Position numbers and translations under genes: made by a program. Shown here in pieces: positions 1 through 11,822 of a stretch of 64,000 nt of DNA. Each line of letters begins with the position of its first letter. Position 1 is the stretch's first letter. Origin of the DNA: Terfezia claveryi (taxonomy: Eukaryota; Ascomycota; Pezizomycetes; Pezizales; Pezizaceae); assembly GCA_015179025.1 (NCBI GenBank), contig WHUX01000020.1, positions 372,001-436,000 of the forward strand, in the 5' to 3' direction. The notes below the pieces were generated by a model. That model was given only the letters and a program-made list of their open reading frames with translations, had not been told where the DNA came from and did no database searches.

Positions 1-2173
1 GAGGGCTTCTAAACCCTCCTCCTAATAGGGACGAGCTCACTCCACTTCATGTTGCCTCACAGAATGGCCATATGAATATTGTTGAAATTCTCATTGCGCG
101 CGGAGCAGAGAGCAACACACTAACTCCCGTGAGCAACCGCAATGCATTACACCTAGCCTGTATCACTGGTTATCCGGAAACTGTCAGCTACCTAGCACCC
201 CTTATAAGTGGTAAACCAAGGCATGGCACCGTTGGCTTGAACTGCCTGAAACTTAGAGATCAGGATCAGCGTACAGCAATGCATTTTGCCGCTCATTTAG
301 GTGGTGCCGCAGTCATGCGTGTATTACTAAAATTTGGCCAGGGTTGGTGGGATGACGAGCTTGATGCAACACGTATGTCTCCAGTGCACCTCGCAGCCCA
401 AGCACAGGAGAAGTGGGGCTTGGAGTTACTACTGAACGGGGATAGCCAGTCATTTAGTGAACGGGGAGGGAGGAAGAGGATGACACCACTACATTATGCT
501 GTCCAGGCAGGCAGTGTGGAGTGCGTGGAGCTACTGATGAGATACATATATACAGACTTTATCGTTGACTACGAGGATATTGAAGGCCATTCGCCAATTC
601 ACACCGCTACCAAATTAGCAGCCATGGCTTCGGCGACAAGTGCACAATGTGGCAAAACCTACGTTGACATCGTCAAAATACTTGCTCCTTATGGTGTTAG
701 TAAGACCACTAGCTATGGCTGGACGTAAGGACACCCATTCTGCCCTCTCCATAGAGGAGGAAGCCTTTGACTGACTCGTGGTGGTGGTGACAGTCCCCTT
801 CATCTCGCACACCATCATCCAGTGCTCATGAAATTATTGGTAGATGAGGGGGCAAATATAAAGGCAACCACTCCTCAAGGCTTGACTGCTCTTGCGCTCA
901 GTGCAAAGGGGGGTCATTTGAAAGTAGTTGAGCTTCTCCTCGATGCGAAGGCAGAATTGAACCATCGGGATAAAGACGGATTTACACCTTTGCATTGGGC
1001 AGCGCAAAATGGTCATTCCGAAGTGGTCAGCAAGCTATTAGACGAAGGAGCGAATCCAATGCTGAAGATCCAGGAGGCAACGAACAGCATCCACCCTTGT
1101 GATGGCACCGCCTTTCACTTAGCCTATACTAATGGGCACTTTTCGGCTTTTGAGTTGTTACTGCGCAATATACTCTGGGGCGATCCTTCAATATCAATTT
1201 TTCGTGCGATTAAAAGTGGCGAAACCGAACTTGCGAAAGCTCTAACTTTGTATCAATGGCCTGGCCGCACTTACCTTATCAACTCTCGGGACGAGTATGG
1301 CCGGACAGCTTTGTTCTATGCGGTTGCCTGGGGACATACAGATATAGCCGCTTCTCTACTCAGTGCGGGAGCTGATAGTGGAGTGCAGGACAACGATGGA
1401 CGAGTGGCTGCAGATGTAGCAAACTCAAGAAAGTTCGGGGAATTGTTTTTTCCTTCAAATCCTGGGGTTAGCGCAGCGAATACCGACACAGAAGCCGACC
1501 CTGCGGAGCACTCTGAGTGCCCAAACCTCAACTTCCAAGACTCGCATCTAGGATTCGGGTTGGCAAACGCGTCTCGTTGTTCCTTCAGAGATTGTGCAAT
1601 TGAAACCATAAGACACAATCCTGAAGTCGGGCAAATTGTTGGGTTTTTCTACCGTAAGTATAATTCTCATTCATGGATTGCGTCCGAAGCTGATTGCAAA
1701 TGATAGATTGCTGTGGTTGTATCCTTTACAGGCACGGCATAAACATATGTCAGAACTGCTTTGATAAAGGTAGACGTTGTCAAGATATCCCAGAGTTGAG
1801 GAAAAAAAGCATCAAATGTATTTACAGCGTTCGATATCTTAAAGATGGCCTACTTTCCTTCTCGGAAATTTGTCACTGGGTTAAAGACCTGAAAGTCCCC
1901 AGCCGGATTATCCAGCGTCATTCTCCTCACCTACAACAAACAGAGGCCCCTCATGGTAATGAAAAAGATTTAGACCTTCAAATGGGTCATTCCTCCAGTT
2001 TACCGATTAATCATAATGCTCCCACCCAAGATTCACAAACCAGTCTAGCTGAAGCCGTAGGCTTAGATTGCGATCTGGTGCGGCTGAGGCACACATCCGG
2101 GACGAAACACAAGCTAGATATAGCACCACAACCTACTCGGCGTTCTAAGCGTTTGCAAACAACTCCGAACTAG
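1..2173 (+). CDS. Ankyrin-repeat protein with C-terminal ZZ-like zinc finger (5' partial; likely C-terminal part of an NLR)
   Basis: Three exons can be read: 3-724 (open to the window edge), 794-1653 and 1707-2173. Introns are 725-793 (GTAAGG...ACAG) and 1654-1706 (GTAAGT...ATAG), and the phases are consistent, giving 682 residues so far. About eleven ankyrin repeats are visible, for example TPLHVASQNGH, MTPLHYAVQAGS, FTPLHWAAQNGH and RTALFYAVAWGH. After the second intron comes a Cys-rich segment with two CxxC pairs (CCGC and CQNC) and a following Cys in GRRC, resembling a short ZZ-type zinc finger. The tail is basic (RRSKRLQ). Repeat order, both intron positions and both phases match the NLR-like gene at 38826-44321, so the two are paralogues. 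The missing N-terminus therefore probably contains NACHT and SesB-like domains. Ankyrins and ZZ are seen directly; the NLR identity is inferred. Confidence 0.85.
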
Positions 2174-4388
2174 TAGTCCACTTGAGGGGCCCTCAAGTGT
2201 CAGTGGGACTAGTCAGTTCTCCTCTCCAGGGTGTCTTATTGGTGTATGGTTTATTCTATTTCACGTTCATTCCTTTACTTTATACACCTATGCTGTCAGG
2301 AAGGGTTAGCTGGTAGGTAGGGGGTCGGTTCATTCAGCTCATTTCGCCGGCAGAATACAGCAGACGTTCGAAGGAATAGATTAGGGATTTAAGGCAGGGA
2401 TTCATCATTCATCAGGATGAAGCTCAATGTGACTGCCGGTTGTTTGGGAATTAATTTTTTTTGGTGATCATGCGAATGCGAGAGGTTGGGATTTGAGAGA
2501 GGTAAATCGGGTCGTTCCGTGCCCTGATATTAATATTTATTGCTCGCTCTGCTTATTTACACGACCCTGCACCTGGGCATGCGATCAGAACATCAGAAAC
2601 ACAAGGTGATAGCCACGGTCGCCGACCTTCAAGAACTCGCAATGTGATTGCAATATCTCCTCTCTCATTGATTTACCCTATTTTCAGTCGTTGGTTAGAT
2701 TTTACAGAATTCCTGTATAGTAAGCCGTTACAAGTTACCCTATATTTCGTTATAAGCTTATTTTCATTAATAAAAATTCTCATTTTTGCATTTTGTCACA
2801 TGTAATAAGCTACGAAAAGCATACATACTAAGCCATATTAGGCTGACAACCAAATTAATTCCGTATTCGGCAAGCTTATCGATAAGAACTATAGAAGGTC
2901 TGAAGGATGATAATCCTATCGATATTCTATGATGTAGAAGAGAAGAAGAAGTCGCGGTGGATCCGAAGGTTTTAACCTTACGGATCCAGTAGTGTCAACT
3001 ATCTAATGACCAGATCGAGTAAGTTGGTAGTGTTATCACATGTCCTTTCAAACTAGAAAAGAAGATCTGCTAACCACAAAGAACATAAACTCTATATTAT
3101 TAGTCACAACATATTTGAATCACAATAGGAGATTACTTTCCAAAAAGCCAACCAAGATTAATAATGGAGCAAAATCTCTTAGTTGCCTAACATGCATTGA
3201 ATATCCGCAAAGGCCCTAAACATAGGTACTTTATATTTGTTCTAAGTATATCAATCCCCATATGCTTATATGGGAATTTACTGTACGATTAGGTCTGGGT
3301 ATCGGGATATCGTCATTTTGTTTGGTTCTCACTTCAGGTTGGAATCCAGGTCACCTATGAAAAGTAAAGTCTTTAAAGGAGTAGTATAGACTACCAAACA
3401 TGACGGTGAGGTTTGCGCTTCACTCTTGCAGACTATGGTTGTAGATATGTACATGTTTAGTATATGTTCTGGGCTCGCGGGCAGCATACTCACTGTGCCC
3501 CTCGCGGGCAATTCATTTAATTACTGTATCTAGTATATAACGTACTTGAATTAATAAAAATATACCTAACTAGAGCTATATTAAATATATACAACTAGGC
3601 TATTACTTGTCCTCCTGGTCGATTGAGTTATCCTGCTGATCAATTGGGCTATTATCCAAAAGTCCATTTGTGTCCGTTCAGCTAGAGCTGAGAGGTTACT
3701 GCAGCACCAAGTACACCTTCTATTTAAGGAACTAGAATTTGAACAAGAGGGGGATTCCAAAAAAAATAATAATAAAATAAAAATAAAAAATAAAGAAAAT
3801 TCTAATGATAGAGAAAGATGCTGAATATATTGCCACTTTTAATCCTTCGGTTTTGCTTACAAAATAGAATGGATACTGCTTTATAGCATCGACGGGCTAA
3901 GCCAAAATTGACAATCAAAGGTTACAGTATATGTAAAAAGTTATTGCAAAACCATAGCCTAAATAATGCCACCTTTTATCCAACTAAAGAGTTCGAGCTA
4001 GCAACTAATCTTCTGGAGTTTTACAAAAATGAAATTGTTGATACTTCCAATCCATAACCACTTTAGTTAATGCTTCTCGGCATGCAACCACAGCAACACT
4101 CGAGTTTCTGTCTTATGTATTTACGAAAAAGTCCTATACCAGTCGTGGGTCAACCAAAGACAATCTCAGAGTGGGTTTTGAGCGTTGTAGAGTATTGTTT
4201 TTGATTAGTTACCTATGGCTTGCGGGGTTGGGATTGGTTGAAACTATCGTTCCCGAGTTAAACGTATACGACAGAAATATTCATATACCGGTAAGAATTT
4301 CTCCGTGTACACAACGGGATCGGATCGTGATCAATTTTGCCATATCTTTTCTTTTTTTTTTCTCATTTGACTACTTCAAGTTTACAGG
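2174..4388. other. Gene-free AT-rich spacer
   Basis: No supported coding region. It holds an A-rich stretch at about 3756-3800 and a GC-rich arm at 3463-3522 related to the inverted-repeat element at 56936-57936. Confidence 0.5.
3463..3522. repeat. Solitary arm of the 56.9-kb inverted-repeat element family
   Basis: The segment with ATGTTCTGGGC, CATACTCACTGTGCC and CGCGGGCAATT closely matches the terminal arms at 56936-57001 and 57862-57936. No second arm was found nearby, so this looks like a truncated copy. Confidence 0.55.
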
Positions 4389-4390
4389 TA

Positions 4391-4943
4391 CCGGGAAAAC
4401 TGGCGAAGAAGAGGCCTTGTCGGTTTTTGAGACATCTGCAGCCACCATGCATAACCAGCGACATTTGAACATGACAAGTTAGGAAAACGAAAATGTATCT
4501 ATAGACTTGATCGGATTAATGTTTCAATTCTATTGTTCAATTCTAATAATGTCGGCACCTATAGCTACAGGCACCGCGTCCACATCAGTACTTAAGTCTC
4601 GTCTCTAGCACAACCTACAAAGTCCACTCGACCAGGGCGTAAGGGTAAAAATCCACTGCTCTACAACCTCGAAGTGTCAATTCCCTGGATCGGAGATAGC
4701 TCCGGATGGGACCGAAGATACAAAGCTTTATGTGCGTGGTTTACCAGATATTACAGTTGGCTCATGGCAGATAGAAGACTGTACTGGTACGTTGGATTCT
4801 GATGAGGAGGTTGATTATACACTGGCGGCCACAGATGCAGAGATCCCTGTCTAATCACGAGATCTATATAGAATTAGTATTAGTGCTTGTTGCAAATAGA
4901 AATGTCTCAAAAACCGACAAGGCCACTTCGCCAGTTTTCCCGG
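4391..4943. mobile_element. 553-bp MITE derived from a pogo/Fot-type (Tc1-mariner superfamily) transposon
   Basis: The left end CCGGGAAAACTGGCGAAG and the right end CTTCGCCAGTTTTCCCGG are exact inverted repeats. The symmetry continues inward to the motif GGTTTTTGAGACAT near 4421-4434, apart from a small indel. TA dinucleotides flank both ends (4389-4390, 4944-4945), the expected Tc1/mariner target duplication. The interior keeps a remnant of the transposase C-terminus (around 4700-4770, reading TKLYVRGLPDIT) that also occurs in the larger element at 53930-55640. It is therefore an internal-deletion derivative of that family. Confidence 0.9.
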
Positions 4944-4945
4944 TA

Positions 4946-5659
4946 GTTAAAACGACAATATAAGCCATTCCTGGTAGTACAGTCCCCCATGGATAAGACA
5001 TTATGGGGCAGAGCTAACATCACCTCATAAAGGGAAAGTAACCTTTTATCCCAATTGACCTTTTTATTTTTCCTAAACTACCCATCGCGTCTAGTTTGGA
5101 GGCGTTCAGCAGGCCCAAACTGTTGAAATCGCGCATTGCTAACCACTATGCTACGCGGAGAGATTAGCAAACGCGGGACGGGAGCGCTAGAGGAGCGGCA
5201 GGTACCTAACGCGCAACAATCGCCAAACGAACTACCTAACTCTAGCGCCGGTATACCCGCCACGAATTAGCCAGATCACACGTTGACCCAATAAGTATTC
5301 CCTCGTATTCTTCCCAAAAAGTCGCTATATAAAGAACCACACATCGCTTTGCATGCAAGTAATGAATTGAACAATACAATAAAACAATAAAACTAATAAA
5401 AATAAAAATAAAACACTGTACATTCATGAAGTTCACACCTCGCGGCACCATGATAATGCATTCATTAATCAAGCCTTTCTATTCCTGCAATCCACGCGCA
5501 GTAACCAAAATAGTAAACCCAGAACCTGCAATACAAACACGGCATGAAAACACATATCCTCGTCACAAACGATCGATCACCCACCAAGGAAAATAAGTAT
5601 GAGGAAGGTTCAGTCCAAAGCCCCACCTAGATACTTCAGTACTGTTCTCATTGGTCATC
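4946..5659. other. Spacer without a supported gene
   Basis: No convincing ORF. On the minus strand at about 5090-5165 a tRNA D-arm/A-box-like sequence occurs (TAGCATAGTGGTTAGCA), but no B box or acceptor pairing supports a tRNA gene. Confidence 0.4.
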
Positions 5660-7173
5660 CTACCCTTCCCAGTCGTCCTCATCCTCATCCTCAGTCTCAT
5701 TCCCGTCCTCATCGCCATCCTCCCCTGCCTCCTCTCCGCCACTACCCCACCCGTCTGTGCCCTCCCCCTTTTCTGCCTCATCGGCCCCCTCTGAATCTAT
5801 CCCCTTGAAGATCTCCTCCACCCTGGGCATCTCTATCACATACCCCCCCCTCTCCAGGACTTCCCGCTTAGTCAACACCTCGGCACTCAAAACCCCAAAG
5901 TCCCGCCTCCTCCTGTTCATCTCATCCCCAAACATCTTCAAAAACCTCTCCGTCGGCGACGTCGTCGGGCTTGAATGCGCTGCCACCTTAATCACCCCTC
6001 TTAAAAACCCCACCACAAATTCCAAATGCCCCGGGAGCGAAATATCATACAGCGCGCTTCTCGTCGCCTTCCCCGCATGATCTATCCGAACAAAAACTCA
6101 GGTGTCCCAGACAGTGACATACACCCTGCATCCAGTCTGCATGTTTTGCCTCGATTACAACTAGGAAGCCAGAGGCTGCAGGGGGGGGGGCAGTGTGCGT
6201 ACCAACACGGGGGATGTGGTAACCGAGGATGTAGTCTGCGCGGCCGCTGAATTTGATTTTGGGGTTTGGCGTGAGGGTAATTGTGTAGGTGGGATATTGG
6301 TCTGCGGAGAGGGTCATTTGTTGAACTGGGGAGAATTTTCTACTGCGGCCTTTAGGGCGGTGGAGAGAGGAGGGGCCGTGTGAATGAGCTTTAGTGTGGG
6401 GTGCACTGCTCACGGGCGGTATCCGTGGGATGCAGGGGTTTAGCGAGGGCGCTTGTGTTATTGCCTGTATCAGGCTGAATGCCGGAGGATGCAGTCGCCT
6501 CAAGCACAATAAGATCAATCATAAATCTCACACAGGCCTCATTGGACGCCTTCACCCCTCACCATCCCAGGACCCTTTTCTATCACAATGATTTAGTATT
6601 GGTTTACCTTGCTCGGGAGTAGCAAGAGAAGACTTACGCAGCCAATCTGATAGTGGCTGCTTCTGAGATTCATCCAACTCCAACACTGGATCCATCTGCT
6701 GCACAGCCCAGCCCAACAGTATAGACTTCATACTCTTCTCATCCACCTCAATCCCAAACAATGCTAAATCCTCCCACGTGACGTTCGTGATGGGCATGGA
6801 TTTCACCACAACCTACAGCATACGCGATTCGTTGGAACCATGCTTTTTAATTTTTTTGATGTATATTGCGAGTGGGTAACGAACATTTGGTATAGCGTTT
6901 CTAATTTTGTCCTTCCTCTGCCTCCGCTTTTGGCGGCGGATTTCCTTGACAAGCGCCCTGATTTGATTAATTAGCTTGGAGACGCTGGAGTTTTACGAGG
7001 TCGGGGTGGCTCCGGAGGTGGGTAGAGTCTTCGAGACCAGGGGGACGGCAGGTGAGGATTTCGGTGAGAGACGTGAGGATGAAGTCGGCGCTGATGTGTG
7101 GGGTGGTGGCGTCGGAAGCGAACAGTGAGCTCATGCTGTTGGTGGAGTTAAGAGTCGATTGGGTTGAGGTCAT
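5660..7173 (-). pseudogene. Fungal PD-(D/E)XK nuclease-like protein, probably broken
   Basis: Read on the minus strand from ATG 7173-7171 (MTSTQSTLNSTNS) through several pieces. These are: an N-terminal stretch containing TCRPPGLEDSTHL; a segment near 6600-6809 with LLGWAVQQMDPVLELDES; a piece SNEACVRFMIDLIVLEAT; the core SGRADYILGY followed by GFLVVIEAKH; and a C-terminal part with HLEFVVGFLRGVIKVAAHSS. It ends in a very acidic tail at 5660. GRADY plus VVIEAK has the D...ExK spacing of a restriction-endonuclease-like core, seen in a widespread uncharacterised ascomycete family. One junction (about 6600, GTAAAC donor) could be an intron. At least two other frame changes, and an apparent loss of sequence between EAKH and the C-terminal block, suggest decay or sequencing indels. 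Nuclease activity is not demonstrated for the family. Confidence 0.55.
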
Positions 7174-7539
7174 GATGGAATCGGCGGTGTGGGTGGAGTA
7201 AAGAGTGGTGGGGTTGAGATGTAAATCTACTGGGAGATGAATGAGCATATGCGCAACGGACCTGATCTATAGAGTAGTCTGGTTGACTTTGAATGGTTTA
7301 AATAACCACTGTAACAAGAGAGACTTCGTCAGAAGCAATAGCAATTGATGCGAAGTAAGTTATCGCATGTAAAAGCATATGAACTCAACAAAGCATATAT
7401 ATTTCAACAAGGCATATATATATTCTTCCACTATTCTTCCAACATAGTGCAAGCCAGACTCATGCCACGTGATAAACGGGGAACTATGATGTCCTTGGCT
7501 TACTAAGCTGTCCCACAATGCCAACCCCCAACTTCTCAC

Positions 7540-8040
7540 TAGAGGTGGTCAATTGTGTCAATTACGACGCGCCTTGGCAAGCGCCTTGGCATCTTGGCCC
7601 ACCGCTCATTGGCCAGAGTCTTATTGTAATTTAATTGAACTCTTAATTGGTTAAGGGACAGGAGTCCCTTAACGAGATAATTGACATTAAATTAGCACCC
7701 TAGTCCACATCACGATCTCAACCCCCAACATCACGACATCACCCTCAACATCACGACGTCACCCAATTTTCAACACCTCTACCAGCAGCTTTAATATCAT
7801 ATTATCTTCAGGAAGCTCCTCCAGCACATTTCCCCAAAATGTGGTTCAGCAATACCCCCCGCTGCGTGAATCGTGGCATGTTGACGACTTGAATGCTGAG
7901 AAGTGATTTCGAGTGTTACTAAGCAGCTTAACTGAAGATTTAATTGAGAGCCAGCTGGGGGGAGGTCAATTAAAAATTGCAGTTTTGCTTTGCCAAGGCG
8001 CTTCGTAATTGACATTAGCTTAAACAATTGACCACCTCTA
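7540..8040. mobile_element. 501-bp MITE-like element with ~50-bp terminal inverted repeats
   Basis: The left end TAGAGGTGGTCAATTGT and the right end ACAATTGACCACCTCTA are inverted copies. The similarity continues inward through AATTACGA and GCGCCTTGGCAA on both sides, with one small indel. No transposase is encoded. The flanking bases show no clear target duplication, so the superfamily is uncertain; the end sequence is hAT-like. Confidence 0.75.
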
Positions 8041-8306
8041 CTGTTGAAGCGTATTTACTGGGGGAGGAGCATTAGTGGTTCGAGGTGAAGCAAAGCGGTC
8101 GCATACGGGAGATGGGCTATGCCTTTCGTATTTCTCTAATCCAGTACACAAAGTATGTCACCGCTAGAATACCCGATCTCAGGCGATTGGACACATGATG
8201 GACACGTGATTCGCATTGACTTGAAACATTCGGGATTGGAAGGTGGCGTCCGGATAACCTAAGTACTTAGCCAAAACTGCATGGAGCGAAGGAGCTTGGA
8301 ATTTTG

Positions 8307-8660
8307 CCAACCAGACTAACAGAGAATGATAAGTTTGTTTGCTACTGTACATGGGATTAGTCTGGTTACATGGGGTACCAAACAATAGAAAATACGCTAA
8401 CCCAAGAAAAAAACAAGACTAGGTACGGTAGCCTAAGTATTAGTTCCTTATATAGAGGTAGGTACCGTACTCCGTAGGTATCCCCTCCTGGAGGGTCTGG
8501 GCACGAGACTATCCGTACCTACGGTACTTACTTACCTGTACTCCATAGAGCGGGGTAGAAAAATATGCGCTAAACAAGTGTGCAGTACTGCAGATACCCC
8601 ACGTTGTGCCAACCAGACTACCCACGTTGAAGGAGGCTCTCATCGTTAGTCTGGTTGTCA
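8307..8660. repeat. Short inverted-repeat elements with GCCAACCAGACTA ends
   Basis: Two small units occur, about 8308-8370 and 8605-8660. Each starts with GCCAACCAGACTA and ends with TAGTCTGGTT. Related ends appear at 7277, 35385, 37962, 47768 and 62632-62690. They look like tiny non-autonomous elements lying upstream of the kelch gene. Confidence 0.55.
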
Positions 8661-8843
8661 CAAGCCCTAAATAATAAAAATACTTTGTGAACTGTCCGTC
8701 ATCAATAATATCAATATCGCTTCACTTCATGTTGATGCAACGAGGTACGATATTCCAGCACCACAATCGATTGCGATACACCACCGTTCCACCAACTCCA
8801 TAACCGTAAATAACCCCACGTTCGCTCGCATAGATAAACGGCC

Positions 8844-9973
8844 ATGGCCAAATTGGTTGCCGAATGGCGAAAATTAATTGCGACGGAAACACTGCAAAGA
8901 TCCTCCCACGCTCTGGCCGTTGTTGGCTCTAGTGCCTTCATCTTTGGCGGGGAATTGCGGCCTCGAGAACCCCGTGATAATTATGTCCACGTTGTTGACT
9001 TATCCAGCGGTAAGGGGTTTCATTATCATTTGACAGAACATCAATAAAACAGATATTCCCTTGACTAGAACATAAATTTACAAAGCTAGTAGCTGACCTA
9101 TTTATTACTCTAACATTAATAGAAAGCTCCGACAACCAGCTTTCGATTGTCTCTGCCACTACGAATTTCCCCTCACCTCGTGTTGGCACTGCATTTACAT
9201 CCGTCAGAGAGAAGATTTACATGTTCTCCGGACGGGGTGGGATTGCAATGAAACCCATAGACGAGCGCGGTGGCCTATGGGAATTCAACACCGCTACAAC
9301 ATCATGGTCACTCTTAACTCCTATTGATACCAGCCCTCAACCTTCCGCACGTAGTTACCACTGTCTTGCCAGCGACGGAGTGGATCGGGTCTATCTACAT
9401 GCAGGCTGTCCCGAAAGCGGCCGCCTGAGTGACCTCTGGTCATTTTCAGTCTCGAAGCGTGTTTGGACGCAACTGGAATCTGCACCAGATCCACCAAGGG
9501 GGGGAGCATCAATTGCGTTTTCTGAAGGACAGCTCTATCGCATGCATGGCTTTGATGGGAAAATTGAGCAGGGTGGAAACTTGGACGTGTATTCTCCGGA
9601 CACAAACTCCTGGACTTCTCACGCCTATCTTCCAGATGGGGTATCTGGTCCTACGCCACGCAGCGTTAGTGCGCTAGTAGCGCTGAGTATTGGTGGGAGG
9701 CCTTCGCTCGTGACGCTTTTTGGTGAGCAGGATCCTAGCTCTTTAGGACATGCGGGAGCTGGTAAGATGTCCGAAGATCAGTGGGTGTATGACATTGCAG
9801 ACCAGCGTTGGAGCCAGGTTGAAATTCAGGGGGATGTTAAGCCTGTTGCGAGAGGTTGGTTGGCTGCAGATGTTGTGTCTAGGTCAGGCAGCCAACAAGT
9901 AGTGGTATCCGGGGGACTTGGGGAGTCTAATGTGAGATTGGGTGATGTGTGGCTCTTGAGGTTTTATCTCTAG
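8844..9973 (+). CDS. Kelch-repeat beta-propeller protein
   Basis: Two exons, 8844-9009 and 9123-9973, joined across a 113-nt intron. The donor is GTAAGG, the branch site CTAAC lies at about 9110, and the acceptor is AATAG. The phases agree and give 338 residues. Kelch features recur at blade spacing: FIFGGE, MFSGRGG, YLHAGC, RMHGFDG and VVSGGLGES. Each is followed by aromatic/Trp positions such as LWEFNTATTSW, LWSFSVSKRVW and QWVYDIADQRW. The start at 8844 sits in a good context (GGCCATGG). No signal peptide or membrane segment is seen, so it is probably cytosolic. Small ascomycete kelch proteins of this size are common and mostly uncharacterised; substrate or partner cannot be assigned. The gene appears intact, and the nearest elements upstream are short inverted repeats. 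Confidence 0.88.
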
Positions 9974-11822
9974 CTTGTTTTATGTGTCACGGAAGTACGG
10001 GCAATTCACGTGATCGATATATTGAGGTTATGTATATGTCTGTTATTGAAAGTATGTTTTCTTTCGCTCCTCTTTCATAGTATCAGCTCTCCTGGCCTTT
10101 TCGAGCGGTAGCTCTCTGTATGGCTTACTAGCTAAGGATACGCAATCAATCCAAAAGAAAAGGTACCTGAATAGGCATAATGGGTTTTATGCCGCTGAAG
10201 CGGGATCAATACATATCTTATCGCAAATTTAGGATCAGTTCCCACATAGCCCCTTCCAAGTGTTCAGTATCCATGTGCATAAGGATACTGTAACCTAGTA
10301 CCTTTTATTCCACTTTCTGTACATGCTTCTAGCGCCTTTTGAGGGTTATTGGAAGGAAAGTACATGCATGTGTAGCTATAGGAGTGTACCCCATACAGGT
10401 ATCTATATACAACCAGGTCATACCCTCCCCCTGCATCAAATGATGCGTATTTATGGTTTATGAGTATAATGTTCAATGCATTTTATGCAGCATATGATTC
10501 TTTTTGCCACCAAACTCTATCCATAGTCACAAAAAAGGATACAATTTCTATGAAAATCATACTGATAGTTGGAATAGTTATCAATCTTACATCCATATAT
10601 AAGCTTGTTAGTATGATGAAGAAAATATCATACTTACAGCTAGGTGCTTAAAGGACTAGAGTTAATGTCCACATAGCATAGCAAACCATGTACACGTTTT
10701 AAAACAGCTTCATGTATGAGTTTCGATATCATAAAACATGAACTCAAAAGGTTTGTAGATTAAAGTGCAAATAGAATAAGGACCTGTTTTGAATTTTCTT
10801 TTCCCCACACTCATAGGAAGATATTACACAAATCAGTGAAAATGTTGAGTTACTATTACTACAGTAGTAATTTCGCGGTATAAGCAACCCCCGAAGGATT
10901 ACTTAGTAATACAGCACTATAGTTGCTAATATAGTGAGTGCGGTTTGCCAGAACTGCAGATTTACACAGTGTCAACTATATCATGCAAATTGATTCTTAG
11001 CAAGTTCTTACTGAAGCCAAGTGAACTGCATCTCAGTATACTTGCCTGCATCTACTCCGTTGAGATAAATTGTTGTACGTGAAGATCAGTTTGGATTCTA
11101 TCTAGATATTTGTCTGAGCATTTTTGGAATACACTTACTTGGCCCAGCAGTCTTCGGAGGTTGAGGCCAAAGCATATCTTTTAGATAAAAATAAAATAAA
11201 ATAAGCGCCCCCTTGGGAGGGTATGACGTTGATGCCAATACAGTAGGGACCCAACTGAAAAGGCGCACCGGGGAAGATAGCTAAGAAGTGACCCTGAGAT
11301 GGTTTGCAATAAGATAGAACTAGGTAAGAATGCCGGGATCATGATACAATTGCAAGACAAGGGACTGAAGTTACCCTCAATTCGTTGGCCTTAATCTCGT
11401 TACCCTGAGCTTGGACCCATTCCTAGTGCCACTACATTCATAGGTATAGAATTTAGACAGGCTTCTACCAATCTAGACTGGGTTTCACTCTAGCGGGCGC
11501 ACCTAGAGCCAGCATTTAATCGGCCACGTGATAGTCCATCAGTTTTTCCCTAGGTATTCTGACGTTGGGAGCACTAATATGATAGTGTTTATTGTTGGCC
11601 AAGTCGTCTTGTAGAAGTAGAGCTAGCGACAAGAATGAAGCCCAGTATAATAAATCAAAGCTATTGAGGAAAATAAAGTATGGAAGGTATTGTTATTGTG
11701 AAAACAGATTTAAGGCAGATTTCCCCTGACGCCCCTCAAACCAACAATCTATGTTACCCAGCAGATGCAAGATATCCCACCATCTCAGTCGGAATGAAAA
11801 TCAAATGCCAACAACACCCAAC
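9974..11822. other. Gene-free spacer
   Basis: AT-rich intergenic DNA with only short unsupported ORFs. I see no recognisable element in it. Confidence 0.5.

Noticed and set aside
5090..5165. tRNA gene on the minus strand (A-box TAGCATAGTGGTTAGCA)
   Set aside because: No B box, no acceptor-stem pairing and no convincing anticodon arm.
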